Source: Ga0077555 sp963741565
Lineage (GTDB): Bacteria; Pseudomonadota; Alphaproteobacteria; Rhizobiales; Hyphomicrobiaceae
Direction: 5' to 3'
Assembly: GCA_963741565.1 (NCBI GenBank)
Contig: CAVUIK010000014.1
Coordinates: 1 to 64,000, forward strand
Length of the DNA: 64,000 nucleotides
Every line of letters begins with the position of its first letter. Positions within the stretch are counted from its first letter, which is position 1. Below the pieces are notes generated by a model. The model saw only the letters and a list, made by a program, of their open reading frames with translations, ran no database searches and was not told the DNA's origin. The position numbers and the translations under genes are program-made. Below, piece by piece: positions 61,357-64,000 of this stretch.

Positions 61357-62427
61357 ATGCAAGCGCCCGGCCGGCACACGTGGACTTGCCTTATGGTGCT
61401 CACTGCAATCGCGGTTTATTCCGTCGGCTGGGCGCAGTCCTTGTGGGCCCAGCAATCGGCCGTGGCAACAGCTATTGCGCCACAAACGTTCCAGGTGGTC
61501 GAGCTTGAGGTCGATGATTTCAAGGCCGTGTTCGCAACGGTGCGCAGCAAGGACCGCATTGATGCGCGCGTTCGCACGCCCGGTACGGTGGTCTCGCTGA
61601 AGGTCGACGAGGGCGCCCACGTCGAGGCCGGACAGGTGCTGGCCGTTCTAGCCGATCCCAAGATCGCACTGAAGATCAAGGCGTTGGATGCCCAGATCCT
61701 CGGGCTCGAGTCGCGGGTCGCCAACGCCAAGCTCGATTACGACCGCGCCGAGCAGCTTCGGCAACGCGGCGTCAGCCCTCAAGCTCGCGTCGATCAGCTC
61801 AAAACGGCCCACGACCTTGCGGCCAACGAGCTCAAGTCCCTGCGCGCGGAAAGGCAGGTCGCCGAGGAGCAGGTTGCTGAAGGACGGGTGCTGGCACCGG
61901 CCGCCGGCCGCGTGCTCAAAGTACCGGTCACGACCGGCACCGTCATGATGGCCGGAGAGAGTGTCGCCACGATTGCCGCCAACCTCTACTTGCTCCGCCT
62001 CGAGTTGCCGGAGCGGCATGCCCGTTTCATGAAGAAGGGTGACACAATCAAGCTCGGCGCCCGTGGACTTTCTCTGGATCAGCAGGTGATCGGTGAGGGC
62101 CGCATCGTGCAGGTGTATCCTGAGCTGCAGGGCGGTCGTGTGATTGCAGACGCTGAAGCGCCGAAGCTCGGCGACTACTTCGTCGGTGAGCGAGCCCTCG
62201 TTTGGATCTCCGCCGGCAAGCGCAAAACGATGGTCATTCCCGCAAGCTTCACGTTCCGGCGCTTCGGCCTCGATTACGTGCGCGTCGCACGCATGGACGG
62301 GGCGACGCAAGACATCGTCGTGCAACTTGGCCAAGCCGCGCCGATCGACAATGGTACCGACGGCATCGAGGTTCTGGCCGGCCTGGTTGCCGGTGACGCC
62401 ATCGTTCGCGTTGGAGCGCAGCCATGA
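61357..62427 (+). CDS. RND efflux periplasmic adaptor
   Basis: This 356-residue membrane fusion protein has a signal/anchor segment (CLMVLTAIAVYSVGWAQSLW), lipoyl halves (ARVRTPGTVVSLKVDEGAHV; GRVLAPAAGRVLKVPVTTGT), a coiled-coil hairpin and beta-barrel parts. ATG at 61357 has GGAG ten bases upstream; GTG at 61351 is too close to it. Its stop overlaps the pump start (ATGA). No outer-membrane factor gene is seen before the window ends. Confidence 0.88.
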   Translation: MQAPGRHTWTCLMVLTAIAVYSVGWAQSLWAQQSAVATAIAPQTFQVVELEVDDFKAVFATVRSKDRIDARVRTPGTVVSLKVDEGAHVEAGQVLAVLADPKIALKIKALDAQILGLESRVANAKLDYDRAEQLRQRGVSPQARVDQLKTAHDLAANELKSLRAERQVAEEQVAEGRVLAPAAGRVLKVPVTTGTVMMAGESVATIAANLYLLRLELPERHARFMKKGDTIKLGARGLSLDQQVIGEGRIVQVYPELQGGRVIADAEAPKLGDYFVGERALVWISAGKRKTMVIPASFTFRRFGLDYVRVARMDGATQDIVVQLGQAAPIDNGTDGIEVLAGLVAGDAIVRVGAQP

Positions 62428-64000
62428 CGGTCGAGAACGGAGCGTCCGGGCCAGAGCGGGTCGGCGAGACTTCGCTCGGCCTCTCCGGACACCTGACACG
62501 TTTTTTCATCGGTTCGCCGCTGACGCCGTTGCTTCTGCTCGCCGCGTTTGCGCTCGGCGTCGTCGCGCTGTTTGCGCTGCCGCGTGAGGAGGAACCGCAA
62601 ATCTCGGTACCGATGGTCGATATCTTCGTGCGCACTGATGGTCTCAGAGCCGAGGACGGCGTGCGCCTCGTCACCGAGCCGTTGGAGACCATTGTCAAGG
62701 CCATCAACGGCGTCGAGCACGTCTACTCCAACTCGGCCGACGATCGCGTGGTGGTGACGGCCCGCTTCCTGGTCGGCACCAAGGTGGACGAGGCCATTCT
62801 CCGCGTGCACGAGAAGGTGCGTGGCAACCTCGACCGCATCCCGACCGGCATCCCGGAGCCTCTGATCGTGGGTCGCGGTATCGACGACGTCGCGATCGTC
62901 ACCCTGACCCTCGCACCGACCGCGGCAGCGGCGCCCCGTTATCACGACAACGCCCTCTATCACCTGGCTGAGAACTTGCAGATCGAGCTTGCCAAGCTCG
63001 ATGATGTCGGCCTGTCCTACATTGTCGGTGGCCGCCCCGATCAGATCCGCGTGGAGCCCGATCCGGAGAAGCTGGCGCTCTATGGCGTCACGCTGGCCCA
63101 GCTCACTGCCAAGGTGCGCGACGCCAACCGCTCGTTCCAGGCCGGCCGCATTCGCGATCGCAACCGGAGCATTGTCGTTACCGCTGGTCAGACGTTGCGT
63201 GGTGTGCCCGACATCGGCCTGCTGCTCATCGCGACGCGCGACGGTCGCGCCGTCTACGTTCGTGACGTCGCCAATGTCGTCATCGGCGCCAAGCCACTGG
63301 AGCGGCAAGCGTGGCACTTCCGCAAAACCGTCGACGGCAAGCTCGAGCGCGTACCCGCCGTGACGATCGCGCTGGCCAAACGCGCCGGGGCCAATGCCGT
63401 CGTGATCGCCGAGCGCATCCGGCATCGCCTCGCCGCTCTCACGGGGACGATGGTACCGAGGGACATCGAGGTCGTCGTCACGCGCGACTATGGCGAAACG
63501 GCCAATGAGAAGGCCAATGAGCTTCTTCTGCATCTCGGCCTCGCCACGGTCTCGATCGTGCTCTTGATGGGGATCGTGATCGGGTGGCGCGAAGGCCTCG
63601 TCGTCTTGATCGTGATCCCGACGACGATCCTGCTGACGTTGTTTGCGTCCTACGCCATGGGCTACACGATCAATCGCGTCAGCCTGTTCGCGCTCATTTT
63701 TTCGATCGGTATCCTGGTCGACGACGCCATCGTCGTCATTGAAAACATCGCCCGGCACTGGGCCATGGGTGACGGACGCAGCCGGACGCAGGCTGCGGTC
63801 GAGGCTGTGGCCGAGGTCGGTAACCCCACCATCGTGGCGACGCTGACCGTCGTTGCCGCACTGCTGCCGATGCTGTTCGTGTCAGGCTTGATGGGGCCCT
63901 ACATGGCCCCCATTCCGGCCAATGCGTCCGCGGCAATGGTGCTTTCGTTCTTCGTGGCTGTCATGGTGACACCGTGGCTGATGCTGCGGCTGGCGGGGGG
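62424..64000 (+). CDS. RND-family efflux pump (partial, runs off right edge)
   Basis: The first 525 residues of an AcrB/CzcA-superfamily inner-membrane pump are present. The first span (PLTPLLLLAAFALGVVALFA) is followed by the PREEEPQISVPMVDIFV segment, the porter domain, and later spans with ISLFALIFSIGILVDDAIVV-like sequence (RVSLFALIFSIGILVDDAIV) that contains the proton-relay Asp pair. The PREEEPQI start and lack of a heavy-metal signature fit the drug/solvent or uncharacterised Hae-type pumps. About half the protein lies beyond position 64000. Confidence 0.9.
   Translation, partial: MTVENGASGPERVGETSLGLSGHLTRFFIGSPLTPLLLLAAFALGVVALFALPREEEPQISVPMVDIFVRTDGLRAEDGVRLVTEPLETIVKAINGVEHVYSNSADDRVVVTARFLVGTKVDEAILRVHEKVRGNLDRIPTGIPEPLIVGRGIDDVAIVTLTLAPTAAAAPRYHDNALYHLAENLQIELAKLDDVGLSYIVGGRPDQIRVEPDPEKLALYGVTLAQLTAKVRDANRSFQAGRIRDRNRSIVVTAGQTLRGVPDIGLLLIATRDGRAVYVRDVANVVIGAKPLERQAWHFRKTVDGKLERVPAVTIALAKRAGANAVVIAERIRHRLAALTGTMVPRDIEVVVTRDYGETANEKANELLLHLGLATVSIVLLMGIVIGWREGLVVLIVIPTTILLTLFASYAMGYTINRVSLFALIFSIGILVDDAIVVIENIARHWAMGDGRSRTQAAVEAVAEVGNPTIVATLTVVAALLPMLFVSGLMGPYMAPIPANASAAMVLSFFVAVMVTPWLMLRLAG

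Noticed and set aside
62274..63758. A 494-codon open frame on the minus strand opposite the RND pump
   Set aside because: Shadow of the pump; low-complexity Asp/Arg/His-rich translation without any motif.
1..64000. CRISPR arrays
   Set aside because: No series of short identical repeats with unique spacers was noticed; the only regular repeats are the 261-bp units in the coding sequence at 23934-24716.
1..64000. A lipoate-binding protein (LbpA) gene in the sulfur block
   Set aside because: No GcvH-like frame of suitable length was found in the gaps; the longest internal gap (15943-16043) is too short.

Overview
This window looks like a chromosomal segment of an alphaproteobacterium, most likely a sulfur-oxidising member of the Hyphomicrobiales. 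The evidence is high GC content, heavy use of ATGA/GTGA start-stop overlaps, and a complete sulfur-oxidising heterodisulfide-reductase-like (sHdr) gene set of the kind described in Hyphomicrobium. The genus is an inference; no rRNA gene is present.

Layout. A P4-type tyrosine integrase runs off the left edge (1-1208), followed by an IlvD/Edd-family dehydratase (1628-3496). From 20860 down to 3507 lies a 17-kb block of 15 genes, all on the minus strand: soxB (frameshifted), two radical-SAM lipoyl-synthase-type genes (LipS1/LipS2 type), a glutamine-amidotransferase-like gene lacking the nucleophilic Cys, shdrC1, a VOC protein, shdrB1, shdrA, the sHdr-associated hypothetical gene, shdrC2, shdrB2, soeA, soeB, soeC (frameshifted) and an exported metallo-beta-lactamase-fold protein. 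As a pathway this reads as thiosulfate handling (SoxB), cytoplasmic sulfane-sulfur oxidation to sulfite (sHdr, with lipoate assembly) and sulfite oxidation to sulfate at the membrane (SoeABC). The lipoate-binding carrier LbpA, its ligase and TusA/DsrE transferases are not seen here. Three palindromic intergenic repeats lie inside the block.

20987-26381 holds a TPP-dependent IlvB-like enzyme, an SDR, a protein made of 87-residue repeats, and gene-poor DNA with a phnN remnant. 26406-33651 is a tight seven-gene operon: an RbsA/C/C/B-type sugar ABC importer, an unclassified TIM-barrel-like putative hydrolase, a ROK kinase and a NagB-like deaminase. It is probably for an amino sugar or amino-sugar glycoside.

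33.7-41.9 kb is a mixed decay zone: a DUF6968-like gene, an RHS remnant, tRNA-Gly(CCC), a HepT-like gene cut at its 5' end by an IS630 element, an autotransporter remnant with three in-frame stops, a frameshifted quinone reductase, and a badly broken P1B-ATPase with hemerythrin remnant. Within it an intact FNT-family channel and a small Cys-rich secreted protein survive.

42-64 kb carries transport and stress genes: an SbmA/BacA-like membrane protein, MacA-MacB-type exporter, P2-type cation ATPase, cytochromes c, a baeRF-like protein, a Pcm-erythromycin-esterase fusion, CbpA/CbpM, a CBS-BON protein, a DevBCA-type exporter and a divergent RND pump running off the right edge. Four perfect TTGAY-N4-RTCAA sites and three one-mismatch sites, most of them upstream of these genes, suggest an FNR/FixK-type, oxygen-linked regulon.
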